A stretch of DNA of 64,000 bases, from NCBI RefSeq assembly GCF_000153405.2, contig NC_020802.1, positions 1,445,883 through 1,509,882 of the forward strand, in the 5' to 3' direction. The notes under the pieces were generated by a model. That model was not told where the DNA came from, made no database searches, and worked only from the letters and a program-made list of their open reading frames with translations. Both the position numbers and the translations under genes were made by a program. Position 1 is the first letter of the stretch. Every line of letters begins with the position of its first letter. Below, one piece after another: positions 10,423 through 18,305 of this stretch. This stretch comes from Psychromonas sp. CNPT3. GTDB taxonomy: Bacteria > Pseudomonadota > Gammaproteobacteria > Enterobacterales > Psychromonadaceae.

Positions 10423-10614
10423 TTTAAATTCCTTTTTTAGTTAATGACTTATCTCGAGTGCTAGCGTAAATCCCTTGCCATGGTACAGTGATTTATTCAC
10501 CTTGGTTAGCGCTGAGATCATTAATGTTATCAACCAATTAGATAACAAAACAAATCAACTAGCAAGAATAAATCAACTTAAACGTGCGATCTAAGCCCGC
10601 CAAATGTTAGACAA

Positions 10615-10667
10615 TAAAAAACCGCATGAAGATAACGACTAACGTCACCTTACTTAGCGGTTTTTTG
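10615..10667. terminator. Terminator-like hairpin downstream of trhO
   Basis: Inverted repeat AAAAAACCGC / GCGGTTTTTT with a loop of about 32 nt. On the minus strand it lies just after the trhO stop codon and ends in six T; it could also work on the other strand. Confidence 0.6.
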
Positions 10668-10692
10668 ACTGTGATGCGCCAAACTTAAACGA

Positions 10693-11673
10693 TCACTTCA
10701 CGTTTTGTTGTGCTTTCTTCTGCGCTTTTTCTGCGCGGCGCTCATTAATGACTTGTTTAACCGCCCCACCAATATGTGCTTCACCACGTTTCTCTGCTAA
10801 TCCCATTTGACGCTCGCGCTCAGCAAAACGATTACGTTGTATATCTGTAACTTGATCATGACAACGATGACAGCTAAGGCCTTTAACATAATGCGGGCTT
10901 TGCATTTCGTCTTGAGTTAAAGGGTAACGACAAGCATAACACTGCCCACATTGCCCTTGTTTTAAATCGTGATCCACCGAGACTCTAGCATCAAATACAA
11001 AGCATTCGCCTTCCCACATACTTTCTTCTTTTTTGACTTCTTCAAGATATTTAAGAATACCACCCTCTAAGTGATAAACTTCTGAAAACCCCTGCTCTTT
11101 TAAGTAAGCCGTTGATTTTTCACAGCGGATCCCACCAGTACAGTACATTGCGACTTTTTTGTGTTTGTTTTTATCTAAATTATTCTTAACATACTCAGGA
11201 AATTCACGGAAAGTGGTGGTATGTGGATTAACGGCATTTTGAAATGTACCAATTTCAATTTCGTAATCATTACGCGTATCAATCAAGGTCACGTCGGGAT
11301 CAGAAATAAGCGCATTCCAATCCTTGGGTTTAACATAAGTCCCCACCACTTGGTTAGGATCAATGCCTTCAACACCCAGTGTGACAATTTCTTTTTTGAG
11401 TTTTACTTTTGTACGTAGAAAAGGATTTTCATCATGGTAAGACTGCTTAAAAGAGATCTCTTCTAAATTTGGATATAGAGATAAGAAACTTAATACGGCG
11501 TCAATCCCCTTTTGAGGACCGGCAATCGTACCATTGATACCTTCGGCTGCGAGTAGCAAGGTACCGCGAACGTCTTGGCTTTGCATTTTCTGTAATAAAG
11601 GCGCACGTAACGCTTCAAACGTTTCTAAGCGGACGAACTTATATAATGCACAAACAGTGATTTTTACTGACAT
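10693..11673 (-). CDS. trhO: tRNA uridine-34 hydroxylase, rhodanese family
   Basis: 326 residues, full length for the TrhO/YceA family, which hydroxylates U34 of certain tRNAs on the way to 5-methoxyuridine or cmo5U in an oxygen-dependent pathway. The N-terminal acylphosphatase-like domain contains [16 protein letters not shown]; the central rhodanese domain has LIDTRNDYE and the active-site loop CTGGIRC with the reactive cysteine at 178; the C-terminal part has the metal-binding-looking cysteines [12 protein letters not shown] and SCHRCH. The tail after residue 285 is basic and lysine-rich. It is transcribed alone. Confidence 0.95.
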   Translation of the reverse strand: MSVKITVCALYKFVRLETFEALRAPLLQKMQSQDVRGTLLLAAEGINGTIAGPQKGIDAVLSFLSLYPNLEEISFKQSYHDENPFLRTKVKLKKEIVTLGVEGIDPNQVVGTYVKPKDWNALISDPDVTLIDTRNDYEIEIGTFQNAVNPHTTTFREFPEYVKNNLDKNKHKKVAMYCTGGIRCEKSTAYLKEQGFSEVYHLEGGILKYLEEVKKEESMWEGECFVFDARVSVDHDLKQGQCGQCYACRYPLTQDEMQSPHYVKGLSCHRCHDQVTDIQRNRFAERERQMGLAEKRGEAHIGGAVKQVINERRAEKAQKKAQQNVK

Positions 11674-12097
11674 TTTCTATTCCTAGTGAGCGAACTAGAT
11701 CGTAAATCTAGTGCTGTAGATAAAGGCTGAATGCTAACAGAAATATAAGCTTGATGCAGATAAATTGATCTATATCAATTTACCCATGTAAAAACAAAGG
11801 GTTTAAGTTGCGTTGAATTTATACGCGATAGGTTTTGATTTTTTGAAGAAGAGAGCCATTAGGGAATATCTATTTGATGGGATAATGAAGAAATAAAGGC
11901 AGAAAATGCTGATGAGTTCAGAGCTCTGTCGCGTTTCTTTTTATCGCATTTTTATACGCGACGTGAATAGCTATGTTTTTGATTAGTGACTTGTTGTTAG
12001 TGTGGGCTGTTAATAACCAAGATAAAATAAGATGAGTCGTTTCTCTTTTTGACATAAAAAAGCCCCGATAATATCGAGGCGCGATAACGAAAGCTAT
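11674..12097. other. Intergenic region, no gene seen
   Basis: 424 AT-rich bases between trhO and the PEP-CTERM gene. It contains the upstream region of trhO and the terminator at 12055-12081; no convincing open frame or repeat was seen. Confidence 0.6.
12055..12081 (-). terminator. Rho-independent terminator of the PEP-CTERM gene
   Basis: On the minus strand GCCTCGAT-ATT-ATCGGGGC (one mismatch) is followed by TTTTTTAT, directly after the stop codon of the PEP-CTERM gene. Confidence 0.85.
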
Positions 12098-12694
12098 TTA
12101 AGTCGCTTTCTTTTTCATTGAAAAACCAATGCCGGCGAGTCCAAATGCAAGTAATAGTATCGCTGAAGGTTCAGGTACTTGTACCGTGCGTAAGTTATGT
12201 ACACCTATGTATTGGTCACTAAATTGAATATATTTTATTTCATTGGTGTCACTGCTAAAACCAAGATCGAATCCTGAATTATTAGACTTATTAGTACGGA
12301 AGGTCAACGTATTCGTTTCCAATAAATTAAAGTTTGAATCAAAAACACTCATTTTAGCATTGCCAAACCAACCATCTATATAGTTTACAAAGGCTAATAC
12401 TTCACTAACCGCGTTATCGAACTCTATCGTCATTGTTCCAAACGAAGTATTAAGACCAATCATATTCATGTTATTCCAGCGCCCATTACGTAAAAAACCA
12501 TAATTACCATCATAACCATAAACAGATGACGAATAAGTCGAACTATAAGTTATACCACTTTCATGGATGGACCCAGATTTAGCGCCCGAAGAAAGGAAGT
12601 CATGCGTCGTATAACCGGAAGAAATACTCGTTATTAAAGTAGCATTTGCAGAGAAAGCAAACAAACAGGCGAGTAAACAAACAAACTTTTTCAT
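12098..12694 (-). CDS. Secreted PEP-CTERM sorting-signal protein
   Basis: I choose ATG 12694 (198 residues), which has GAGGAAA about 8 nt upstream and begins directly with the signal peptide MKKFVCLLACLFAFSANA; a start at 12727 would only add 11 residues. The mature part is Ser/Asn/Gly-rich, as in exported extracellular proteins. It ends with VPEPSAILLLAFGLAGIGF and a KKK tail: the PEP-CTERM sorting signal, with VPEP, one membrane helix and a basic end. PEP-CTERM proteins are processed by the exosortase EpsH/XrtA and are usually tied to exopolysaccharide. No exosortase gene lies in this window. A terminator follows the gene. Confidence 0.9.
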   Translation of the reverse strand: MKKFVCLLACLFAFSANATLITSISSGYTTHDFLSSGAKSGSIHESGITYSSTYSSSVYGYDGNYGFLRNGRWNNMNMIGLNTSFGTMTIEFDNAVSEVLAFVNYIDGWFGNAKMSVFDSNFNLLETNTLTFRTNKSNNSGFDLGFSSDTNEIKYIQFSDQYIGVHNLRTVQVPEPSAILLLAFGLAGIGFSMKKKAT

Positions 12695-12939
12695 TATATT
12701 TTCCTCATTATAAATAGATTTAACCAAGTAAGAGCAAGAACTGAGCCAAGCTTTTAGTGCATTGAATTATCAGTCTTATTTTTATATTGAGATTTGTGAC
12801 AGGAAGAAAGTGTATAAAAAGTCGACATGTTTTTTGTGGGGTAGGAGCAAATATCCATCAGTGATAAGCAATATACTCATTGATGCACTAAACCCATAAA
12901 AAGAGAAAAGTACTTTTCAATCGGTAGAGTCAGATATTG

Positions 12940-13584
12940 TTAAGCCTTACATACAAGGATATCAATCACTTTGTCCACGATGTCGCCTGCATTGCTACGT
13001 CCTCTCTCTTTGTGCTGATACGTTTCGATAATGCTAAAACCGGATGAATGTAGTAACTTAATGGCTTTTAACGGATCATATAGTTCAAAACCATATTCAA
13101 CAAACGCAAGATCCTTCATAAATTTACAATTACCGAAGGCAATGCACAATAAGCCGGATGGTTTCAGTACTCTTCGAATCTCTGCAAGATGCTCACTAGG
13201 ATCGTCCCAAAAGTAAATAGTGTGAGCCGTAAATACTTTGTCGAATATGTGGCTTTCAAATGCTAACTGTTGAGAGTTGCCTTGTTGGAATTGAACGATC
13301 CCAATATTTATCAAGTGTTCATTGATACTCCGAGCCTCTACCACCATCTCTGCAGACCAATCGACACCCATATAGGTGATATCTTTGGCGACATTAATGA
13401 TATCAGCGACGAATGTGCCATTACCTGGGCCAATTTCTAACACCGAGTCAGATGCCTTTAGTTGCAAAAGTCCGATGCATTTTTTATTAAGTGAATAGTT
13501 GGATATATTCATCTTTTTTGCAACGTCCGTTGCTTCTGCCCCACTGGGGCAACGCAACTGCGATGCTATTTCTTGTGGTTGCAT
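12940..13584 (-). CDS. Class I SAM-dependent methyltransferase (array cassette)
   Basis: A 214-residue methyltransferase of the Methyltransf_11 type. Motif I is VLEIGPGNGTF (residues 48-58), followed by MGVDWSAEMV (motif II, acidic residue for the ribose), FDKVFTAHTIYFW and RRVLKPSGLL (post-motif III). The substrate cannot be told. The TAA stop lies inside GTTAAGC (12939-12945), which fits the GTTRRRY core of integron attC sites, making this the left-most recognisable cassette gene. Its first 14 bases are repeated twice more upstream by the tandem repeat at 13571-13945, which must have displaced its original promoter or leader. Confidence 0.85.
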   Translation of the reverse strand: MQPQEIASQLRCPSGAEATDVAKKMNISNYSLNKKCIGLLQLKASDSVLEIGPGNGTFVADIINVAKDITYMGVDWSAEMVVEARSINEHLINIGIVQFQQGNSQQLAFESHIFDKVFTAHTIYFWDDPSEHLAEIRRVLKPSGLLCIAFGNCKFMKDLAFVEYGFELYDPLKAIKLLHSSGFSIIETYQHKERGRSNAGDIVDKVIDILVCKA

Positions 13585-13945
13585 ATTTTCCCTTATCCCG
13601 ACTTATTCTTTAATTAAGTACGGGCTCATCATCATGTAAACTCACCCATGCAGCCTTGTCTGTGGTGTAAACTTGTATCTGTGGCGCTAACACCTTCTTG
13701 TGGTTGCATATTTTCCCTTATCCCGACTTATTCTTTAATTAAGTACGGGCTCATCATCATGTAAACTCACCCATGCAGCCTTGTCTGTGGTGTAAACTTG
13801 TATCTGTGGCGCTAACACCTTCTTGTGGTTGCATATTTTCCCTTATCCCGACTTATTCTTTAATTAAGTACGGGCTCATCATCATGTAAACTCACCCATG
13901 CTGCCTTGTCTGCGGTGTAAACTTGTATCTGTGGCGCTAACACCT
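13571..13945. repeat. 125-bp tandem repeat, three copies
   Basis: Three head-to-tail units start at 13571, 13696 and 13821 (TCTTGTGGTTGCATATTTTC). Each contains, on the minus strand, the end of the GFA gene with its stop codon, the 30-bp spacer and the first bases of the methyltransferase gene. Units 1 and 2 look identical; unit 3, which overlaps the intact GFA gene, differs at two positions (CTGCC for CAGCC, GCGGTG for GTGGTG) and then diverges after CTAACACCT. This is a recent duplication that separates two array genes. Confidence 0.95.
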
Positions 13946-14258
13946 CTGAATAATTATCAATCGCGCCAAGGGGAATAACAAAGTGATCAGGAAAGTGCTT
14001 TCCATTCATTAAATAGGTAGAAGAGCCACAAAGAGAACAAAATGTTTTACTGGAGAGTTCACTCGCCTCATATTTAGAGAGATATTCTTTACCTGACGTT
14101 ATTTCAAGTTGCTCCTGAGGGACAATAACCCATGAGCTATAATCCGATCCTTGTAATTTTCTACAATTTTGACAATGGCATTTAACAACCGTTTTAATCG
14201 GTAAAGTAAATTCCCACTTTACAGCCTTACAATGACAACTTCCTTTAACGGTACTCAT
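13860..14258 (-). CDS. GFA (Mss4-like) zinc-binding family protein
   Basis: 132 residues with the zinc-cysteine pattern of the GFA family (glutathione-dependent formaldehyde-activating enzyme-like): C8 and C10 in GSCHC, C27, C29 and C32 in KCHCQNC, and C74 and C77 in FCSLCGS. Most members are of unknown function and are not proven formaldehyde enzymes. The family is common as a mobile gene cassette. GAGTGA-type spacing upstream of ATG 14258 is ordinary. The last 28 codons are inside unit 3 of the 125-bp tandem repeat, and two extra copies of its tail lie downstream. Confidence 0.9.
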   Translation of the reverse strand: MSTVKGSCHCKAVKWEFTLPIKTVVKCHCQNCRKLQGSDYSSWVIVPQEQLEITSGKEYLSKYEASELSSKTFCSLCGSSTYLMNGKHFPDHFVIPLGAIDNYSEVLAPQIQVYTADKAAWVSLHDDEPVLN

Positions 14259-14330
14259 AGTTCACTCCTCAGGTTTTAAAATATGGCGATCATTAACGAG
14301 CACGTCGGTTTGGCAGTGTTATTAGGTGTG

Positions 14331-14804
14331 TTATATTTTTGATGGATGAACGACGTGAAATTGCTCTAAAACTAGCATCATATCTGCACATGCGTCAATA
14401 TTAAGCTCGGAACATTCGTTTACAAAGAAATCCCAGTGGGCTTTTCGCCACCATTTTAGTGTACGATCGCCCTCACCTTCTAGATAAGCAAATTCAGTGG
14501 ATACGTCAGAATATTTACATTCTTTCACCGAATCAATTTCAACAATACAAATCGGATGGCCATTCCAGTCAGTGACAACCATCAAGTGGCCAATTTTGGG
14601 CATTGGCTCATTCGCAGCGCCATACCCATATTTCAGGCTACACGTCGCTGTTTTTTGGCCTTTACGGATCAACTCTGCACATAAATTGGCATTGTACTCA
14701 TCAGCACAAAAGTAATCTGCGCTAAATGATTGATATCGTTGACGTTCAGATGCGCTTAATGATCCAAGGTATTGATTCAAATAGTTTTTGGCTTTTTCTT
14801 CCAT
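14331..14804 (-). CDS. ASCH domain protein (array cassette)
   Basis: 157 residues spanning one ASCH domain: KGQKTATCSL (substrate-pocket loop), then MVVTDWNGHPICIVEI and the C-terminal EGEGDRTLKWWRKAHWDFF motif. ASCH proteins resemble the PUA fold and are suggested to bind RNA or act as small amidohydrolases on modified nucleosides (YqfB is an N4-acetylcytidine amidohydrolase). The stop TAA lies within GTTATAT (14330-14336), an attC-type core. The site between this gene and GFA is short and degenerate. Confidence 0.85.
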   Translation of the reverse strand: MEEKAKNYLNQYLGSLSASERQRYQSFSADYFCADEYNANLCAELIRKGQKTATCSLKYGYGAANEPMPKIGHLMVVTDWNGHPICIVEIDSVKECKYSDVSTEFAYLEGEGDRTLKWWRKAHWDFFVNECSELNIDACADMMLVLEQFHVVHPSKI

Positions 14805-14829
14805 GATATTAATTTTACTCGTTATTAAA

Positions 14830-14909
14830 ATATAACCGCGATACGGCTACATGTGGATTAATATCACCTAACAATCACTGATGCGCGCTTCGTTAATGAC
14901 TTGTTCTAT
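14830..14909 (-). other. attC-like site, degenerate
   Basis: Lies between the ASCH gene and the 14906-15376 gene. It contains TATAACCGCG at one end, CCTAACAATCACTG and GCGCGCTTCGTTAATG in the middle, and GTTCTAT at the other end overlapping the next stop codon. Pairing is weak, so this is a low-confidence assignment based on position and core sequences. Confidence 0.4.
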
Positions 14910-15376
14910 TTACTAAGCTTAAAGCTATTTACATTAGACATTAATTGTTCTTTATTTAGCTCCCAGTCATCCTCGGTGCTTGTCGCGGTAGCTAAATAAA
15001 TATGATCACCTTTTTTGAATGCTTTCGCGTACCAATGAAGACTTAAACTTTGCATTTTCCCCCTATATTCAAATGTAAGAGAGTTACCCTGTTCGTTTAT
15101 ATAGAGAACGGTTAATCCCCTCAATTTAAATTGACCTTCGGATAAGTCTTTGTATTCTTGCATTGTTCCTGAATAAGCTTGAACTTGAACGTTTACATTT
15201 GCCGAAAAACCATTCTTTGCAGGAAGAAGCATCTGAATTGGCTGAATTATTCCTAAGGTAGGACTGCTATCTAGGCTAGCAATTGAAAAACCTGCTTTTG
15301 GAAATTCTAAGGTTTCGGCATGAGCAAACGAAACGAGAAGGCTTGCTGCAAACAATATTCCTTTATTAATACGCAT
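14906..15376 (-). CDS. Exported hypothetical protein, DcrB/PsbP-like fold possible
   Basis: Starting at ATG 15376 (156 residues) the protein begins with a good signal peptide, MRINKGILFAASLLVSFAHA; the longer frame from 15424 puts 16 polar residues before it and has no better ribosome site. The mature part of about 135 residues ends with HIYLATATSTEDDWELNKEQ and a short helix, reminiscent of the DcrB/PsbP/Mog1-type fold, but that is only an impression. It is probably periplasmic, of unknown function, in the cassette array. Confidence 0.6.
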   Translation of the reverse strand: MRINKGILFAASLLVSFAHAETLEFPKAGFSIASLDSSPTLGIIQPIQMLLPAKNGFSANVNVQVQAYSGTMQEYKDLSEGQFKLRGLTVLYINEQGNSLTFEYRGKMQSLSLHWYAKAFKKGDHIYLATATSTEDDWELNKEQLMSNVNSFKLSK

Positions 15377-15454
15377 AAACTCTAAATTCCTTGTAAATAT
15401 TACATTGTTAAGTTTCATTTTCATGCTCAGTTAGACTCCTCAGTTACCTCGAAA

Positions 15455-15526
15455 TATAACGCTTTAATAACTGGCGCGTAGCTTTGGGGCCCTTTCTTTT
15501 GCAAAAACAATGAGAAAGCGTTATGT
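15455..15526 (-). other. attC-like recombination site
   Basis: A 72-bp imperfect palindrome with perfect outer arms ATAACGCTTT / AAAGCGTTAT and cores TATAACG and GTTATGT, lying 7 nt from the stop of the 15533-15991 gene. The layout is that of an integron attC: inverted cores, an unpaired centre and position between two same-strand small genes. Confidence 0.75.
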
Positions 15527-15532
15527 GTCAGA

Positions 15533-15991
15533 TCATTCAACGACTTCATCTTTTATCGGGACAAATTTACTTAAAACGCTCTTTAACTCAGTTACTTTAA
15601 TTTCAGTGCTGATTGTCATCAATGCGTACATTATAGTGACAACGCCCTGTAGCACGGTGCCAACCATGTTTGAATTCATGAAACTATAAACGGTAAATAC
15701 CCCGAACATTAACGCTAAAAATGGAATAATATATTGCCCATAAGAAAAACTTAGTTTTTGACGACTTTGATCCCAAGATATTGATACTTTATTGGCAAAG
15801 CCTCCTAGCTTAACTTTAAACTTATCATTGCCATGTACGAATTCATATCCATTAGAACTTAGAGCCTTACCCAAATTTGATATATCCACTTTTAAATCCT
15901 TATTTACATTTTTTATGTGATCATTCTGCTTTGGATGAAAATCTTTTATGCCTTTATTTTTAATATGATCTTTTACATAAAAAATACTCAT
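15533..15991 (-). CDS. Hypothetical membrane protein (array cassette)
   Basis: 152 residues, not recognised. The first 80 are charged and soluble; two adjacent membrane helices follow (about 86-104 IIPFLALMFGVFTVYSFM and 108-128 MVGTVLQGVVTIMYALMTI), then a short basic/acidic tail. The topology suggests a cytosolic N-terminal domain tethered by a helical hairpin. AT-rich compared with conserved neighbours; it sits between two attC-like sites. Confidence 0.55.
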   Translation of the reverse strand: MSIFYVKDHIKNKGIKDFHPKQNDHIKNVNKDLKVDISNLGKALSSNGYEFVHGNDKFKVKLGGFANKVSISWDQSRQKLSFSYGQYIIPFLALMFGVFTVYSFMNSNMVGTVLQGVVTIMYALMTISTEIKVTELKSVLSKFVPIKDEVVE

Positions 15992-16074
15992 AACCAGAAA
16001 AAATTTATTGCGTCATTTATAGATGTATTTGAAAAGGTATATATGCAGCCCGCATAGCTAGATACGCAATAGCT

Positions 16075-16168
16075 AAAATAACAGCGCGGACTAAAATTTT
16101 CGATCATACGGTGCAGCGAAGCGGAATTGAGCAAGCTGTTGTAGTCCTGCTTTATGGTCTTGTTCACG
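16075..16168 (-). other. attC-like recombination site
   Basis: Arms GCGGACTA (16086-16093) and TAGTCCTGC (16142-16150) pair with one bulge; the outer cores are AATAACA on the left and TTGTTCACG on the right, the latter overlapping the GNAT stop codon. Length of about 94 bp and arrangement fit attC. Confidence 0.65.
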
Positions 16169-16631
16169 GCTGAAAAGTCATGATGATTTCATTGCCGTTG
16201 TCTACAACACGGTTGAAACCAAAACTTTCATAAGATTTAATTGCCACATAATTGCTAGAGTAAACAGTTAACTCCAACGTGTTTGCACTGCAATTGAGCA
16301 ATACTGATCCAGCTTTTGACAATAACCGTTGGCCCGTTGATTTGCCTCGAGCATTTGAGGTGACATACATTTGAACAATTTCTAATGAATTTTTTTTATC
16401 CCTTGGGATCAAACCGCATAAACCAATAAGATCTTGACCACTAAAAGCGCCAATCATTACGTAATTTTCGTTTTCGTCTTCAATCATGCGCTCAAAGAAC
16501 AATTTAGGTAGTTTAGATTGTGTTTCGTGATCAGAGCCAAATAACTCTGCATGCATTTTAAGACTTTCAAGCCGTAACTCTCGATATTTGAGGCTGTCCT
16601 GTCGTTTTAGAATTTTGCAATGCACTTCCAT
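16164..16631 (-). CDS. GNAT-family N-acetyltransferase (array cassette)
   Basis: 155 residues with a GNAT fold: IGLCGLIPRD (beta-4), EIVQMYVTSNARGKSTGQRLL (motif A, acetyl-CoA pyrophosphate loop R95-G100) and the C-terminal NYVAIKSYESFGFNRV (motif B). The acceptor substrate is unknown. GNATs are among the commonest integron-cassette products. The start ATG 16631 is followed directly by family sequence. On its 5' side lies TATAACGCCTTGTTAG, a compact pair of attC-like cores that joins it to the next, broken GNAT gene. Confidence 0.85.
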   Translation of the reverse strand: MEVHCKILKRQDSLKYRELRLESLKMHAELFGSDHETQSKLPKLFFERMIEDENENYVMIGAFSGQDLIGLCGLIPRDKKNSLEIVQMYVTSNARGKSTGQRLLSKAGSVLLNCSANTLELTVYSSNYVAIKSYESFGFNRVVDNGNEIIMTFQP

Positions 16632-16659
16632 ACTACCTCGTAGTGAGTATAACGCCTTG

Positions 16660-16984
16660 TTAGTTGTTTATTCTAGTAATCTTTCTCATATAACTAGTCG
16701 GGCTTTCAACTACCATAAAACCAAACTTTTCGTATAAGCCTTGTGCATCACTTGTTCGTAATAGCCAATTAACAGTTTTTAAATATTGCCCCCATAAGTA
16801 ATTAACCGAAACCTACTTGAACATTATTTATATAAACACCAAGTCATATAGAGTTATCAATAGATATTTGAACCGGTTCAAGTGTTCGTCCTTTTCCCCA
16901 ATAAGATCTATTTGAAATGTGATCGTAAATTTTACTCACATCCAACTTATCTTTATCTAATGAGATCACCGGTACACTACTCAA
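16660..16984 (-). pseudogene. Decayed second GNAT acetyltransferase
   Basis: Read on the minus strand, the left-over N-terminus VISLDKDKLDVSKIYDHISN and SYWGKGRT-LEPVQISIDNSI is interrupted by TGA exactly where the family has a Cys-type codon, then continues LGVYINNVQVGFG. The central part (about 50 residues, including the acetyl-CoA loop) is missing, and the C-terminal segment NWLLRTSDAQGLYEKFGF followed by MVVESPTSYMRK is in another frame up to TAA at 16660. So there is one nonsense change, one deletion and at least one frameshift. The protein would have been an ordinary GNAT. Confidence 0.8.
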
Positions 16985-17066
16985 TTTTAAAACTCCATTA
17001 ACTGCTATCGTTGCAATAAACGACTAAAAACGGTTGGCTATAATTTGTGATGAACTGAAATACTTT

Positions 17067-17750
17067 TTAATTTTTATCATACTCATTAAATTTATTAAAC
17101 TTGATAATTGCGGTTAGCTCTTTACCGTATAAATGGCCTTTTTCGGAATAACGATCTAGCTTTGTCACAAGTATAAAGGGATCATTCGTTATCACTTTGG
17201 TTTGTCGAAATTCAGCAAAGGCACTACTTCTGGCTAATGTACGATAATAATCATATACAGCTTCTTCAACCGTGCGGTATTTCTTCAGCCAAATGGTTTT
17301 ACCACTACGCTTTTGTAATGCCGCAATACGGGGTTCATTTTCATCAAAAGACCATACACCAAATATATTATTCGCTTCTCTAAAAAAACGAGAAGTAGCC
17401 CAAGAGCTTTCCATTGCAGCTTGTGCGATAGCAATGCTCCTGGGGTGTGGTTTTAGTGCCATGAGTAGATCACTATTTGTAGTCGCTTTATATTCAACTT
17501 TCAATTTTTCTATTTCATCATTGCTTTGCCCTGCATCTATTATTTCTTTAATTTCCACATATTGCTTCATCAAATTTGCATAGACATTATTAACGGCGGG
17601 AACGATTAACGATCTAAACCTTTCTTTTTTGTCTTGTACGGTCACGGGTGCCAATTCAGCTTCATTTTGAGTTATATAGAAAATGAGACTGGCTATACTC
17701 AACAGAAGAGCAATCACCATAGCTATTTTGGTTTGCTTAGCAAGTTGCAC
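17067..17750 (-). CDS. Bax-like glucosaminidase-domain protein
   Basis: 227 residues: a single N-terminal membrane helix (about 8-27) then a periplasmic domain of the Bax/FlgJ glucosaminidase type. The catalytic glutamate is likely E114 in IAQAAMESSWATSRFFREA, followed by NNIFGVWSF and the YDYYRTLARSSAFAEFR segment. Such enzymes cut the N-acetylglucosaminyl-beta-1,4 bond of peptidoglycan. It is shorter than E. coli Bax (about 270). Its stop codon is not inside an attC-type core, unlike most array genes. Directly upstream lies leader copy 1, which may supply its promoter. Confidence 0.85.
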   Translation of the reverse strand: MQLAKQTKIAMVIALLLSIASLIFYITQNEAELAPVTVQDKKERFRSLIVPAVNNVYANLMKQYVEIKEIIDAGQSNDEIEKLKVEYKATTNSDLLMALKPHPRSIAIAQAAMESSWATSRFFREANNIFGVWSFDENEPRIAALQKRSGKTIWLKKYRTVEEAVYDYYRTLARSSAFAEFRQTKVITNDPFILVTKLDRYSEKGHLYGKELTAIIKFNKFNEYDKN

Positions 17751-17802
17751 TGTTTATTCCTTTTTTATACGATAATGAATAATTAAGAATGTATTTAATG
17801 GA

Positions 17803-18090
17803 CGCTAATTACACATCTAACAATTACTTATAGTTTATTTAATAGCACAAAAACACACCAATAAACAGTGCGTTGTTATTATTCGCCTATGTGTGAGTGA
17901 TTATTTTTTGTGTTCGAAGTGAAATCTGTTGTTATAGCGGGATCTATAGAAGTACATATTTGATAAAAAGTATTGCTTGTTTACGGGGGGGCTTACACTT
18001 ATTCAAATGTAAAAGTAATGCATTTACTGCGTTAAAAAACCTAAAAAGTCACATTATAAGGCAAATGAAAATTAGACTGTGTATATAGGT
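17803..18090 (-). repeat. Leader repeat, copy 1 (partial)
   Basis: About 290 bp matching leader copies 2 and 3: ACACATCTAACAATTACTTATAG, CTGTTGTTATAG, AAGTACATA, TTACACTTATT and AAAGTCACATTATAAG occur in the same order. Read toward the Bax-like gene it holds a TATAAT hexamer and a GTTAGATGTG core. The LexA-like box of copy 2 is degenerate here (CTGTGTATATAGG at 18077). Homology ends at about 18094, so the Fur-box part is absent. Confidence 0.8.
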
Positions 18091-18174
18091 TAACTTCGGG
18101 GCGGGGGAAATGCAGAAACTACAGGAATTGAATACGGAAGTATCGCAACAGATACAGTAATAGTTAATATGAAT

Positions 18175-18208
18175 AATATACTTAGGCGTTTTCCTAAGCG
18201 TATTTTTG
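18175..18208 (+). terminator. Terminator-like hairpin
   Basis: ATACTTAGG-CGTTTT-CCTAAGCGTAT followed by TTTTTG on the plus strand. No plus-strand gene lies immediately upstream, so its role is unclear; it may be a remnant. The rest of 17751-18299 is leader copy 1 and short unassigned sequence. Confidence 0.5.
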
Positions 18209-18257
18209 TATAGAACGAATGACTATTCCATGAAAAGGATGCGCCCATTGAATGACT

Positions 18258-18305
18258 GGCTAACACCATATTCCGCGCCTTACCCGTTGCAATGCTTTGT
18301 TAGCT
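18258..18305 (-). other. attC-like site, short
   Basis: GGCTAACACC at one end and TTTGTTAGCT at the other; the stop codon of the 18300-19379 gene lies inside GTTAGCT. Only 48 bp, with weak internal pairing (CTAACA/TGTTAG), so it may be a truncated or minimal site. Confidence 0.5.

Noticed and set aside
13585-13945. CRISPR-like reading of the 125-bp repeat
   Set aside because: The repeats are contiguous with no unique spacers and carry gene ends; it is a plain tandem duplication.
17897-18088. Plus-strand open frame of 63 codons in leader copy 1 (and 32901-33098 in copy 3)
   Set aside because: The frames are not conserved between the leader copies: indels change the frame, so the repeat is not preserving a peptide.
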